64,000 bases of DNA, taken from NCBI GenBank assembly GCA_037013495.1, contig CM072804.1, positions 32,466,501 to 32,530,500 of the forward strand, in the 5' to 3' direction. The position numbers and the translations under genes are program-made. Shown here one piece after another: positions 63,286 through 64,000 of this stretch (the stretch's first letter is position 1; each line of letters starts with the position of its first letter). This stretch comes from Hippophae tibetana (Eukaryota; Streptophyta; Magnoliopsida; Rosales; Elaeagnaceae). The notes beneath the pieces are model-generated. The model ran no database searches. It had not been told where the DNA came from and saw nothing but the letters and a program-made list of their open reading frames with translations.

Positions 63286-64000
63286 GTGATGGGAAATGGG
63301 TTTTAAAAATTTTCCCTTTGTATCTCTACATATTTCATCGATGTAATTTTGAATTACTTTAAAAGACAAATATATTATTATTAACCAAAATCTTTAAGTA
63401 CCGTACATATATATCCCGGTGGGGAGAGAGAAGCCAATGATAACTAGGAAAAGGAAGGATATTCTTAGGAAAATTGTGAAAATTAGAGATATATTTTAAA
63501 TTTTGTATAAATTTCTTAAAGGTTAAGACTACAAAACAAACTAATAAATTGATTTTTTTATTTAAAAATTATATTTATAGATCAAATAGAACCTAAATAG
63601 CCAGTTTTAACTCTTAAATTTTCCGACTACGCGTAATTAAGCGTGGTGTCGTTGCTTGTAACTCCTATTTTGATGAAAGTGTCCAATTTTTGATATATGT
63701 ACCTATCTCGACAATTTTTGAACGAATCTTTGAGAAAATATCGAGATAAAGGTCTGTAAAAACTTGTGACAAATGTCATCTATTCGCTAATAAATAATCC
63801 TTTACCAATGAATGCATTAACGGATTCACTCGGATTACTCATTTTTTTAATTAGAAGAGTGCTCGGTTAATTATTCGTCCAAAATCTTAGTTAAGAGTCT
63901 CTACCAACTAACCATCTAAATTTGTTTGATAAGATAAAATAATGAGGTCATAAATTGCGTTAGACGAAACAATTAATATAATAACTCAATGGAGCTTTCT

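Larger units (their letters stand above)
61212..64000. other. AT-rich right end of the window
   Basis: No gene is supported. It holds an orphan CACTA-type end at 61683-61783, an 18 bp duplication at 62611-62646 and a small hairpin at 63264-63285. 63590-64000 is slightly richer in GC, with ordinary-looking non-coding sequence. Confidence 0.5.

Noticed and set aside
1-64000. CRISPR array, bacterial operon or new defence system
   Set aside because: No regularly spaced identical repeats with unique spacers and no clustered intact genes; the window is plant nuclear repeat DNA.

Overview
This is an AT-rich plant nuclear window, probably from a eudicot, made almost entirely of retrotransposon debris with no intact host gene. 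The evidence is the set of plant-specific element families: Athila-like and Tat-like Ty3/gypsy elements, short-LTR chromoviruses, a Ty1/copia element, a CACTA transposon with paired subterminal repeats, and a plant-LINE-type RNase H fragment. Methionine-tRNA-type primer sites follow the chromovirus LTRs and, in decayed form, the copia LTR. No rRNA, tRNA, CRISPR array or bacterial-type operon was seen.

Layout from left to right. 1 to ~3376: remains of an Athila-like element and its 3' non-coding/LTR part. ~3377-8488: a Tat-like gag-only element, interrupted by a 1.9 kb reverse-strand solo Athila-type LTR (3912-5810) with a perfect CCTAG target duplication; it also carries an antisense transcription-unit-like segment near its 3' end. 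8489-13649: anonymous AT-rich DNA with a 31 bp triplicate repeat. 13650-18000 and 19904-24868: two related chromoviruses in the same orientation; the first sits in what may be a decayed host transcript. 25221-40725: a Ty1/copia element whose gag is split by a nearly full-length Athila-like element (25977-35483). The copia element also contains an unassigned ~1.5 kb block with degenerate tandem repeats.

41265-41660 holds a reverse-strand LINE-type RNase H fragment. ~41795-48020 is a mosaic of reverse-strand Athila-type LTRs, with a gag remnant and a primer site. 48081-49061 is a segment bounded by inverted repeats. 49076-50017 is a complete-looking non-autonomous CACTA element with 29 bp terminal inverted repeats, a 3 bp duplication (ATC) and eleven internal hairpins in two motif dialects. 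~52510-60460 is another decayed Athila-like element with both LTRs and an extra LTR piece upstream. 60460-64000 is AT-rich DNA with a local duplication, a microsatellite and an orphan CACTA-type end.

The genes do not form a working host pathway. The coding matter is gag, protease, reverse transcriptase, RNase H and integrase remnants, all treated here as fossils. Nesting gives relative ages: the copia element is older than the Athila-like element inside it, and the Tat-like element is older than the insertion that left its solo LTR. All similarity statements come from reading the sequence by eye; no alignment or database search was run. LTR edges marked approximate could move by tens of bases.
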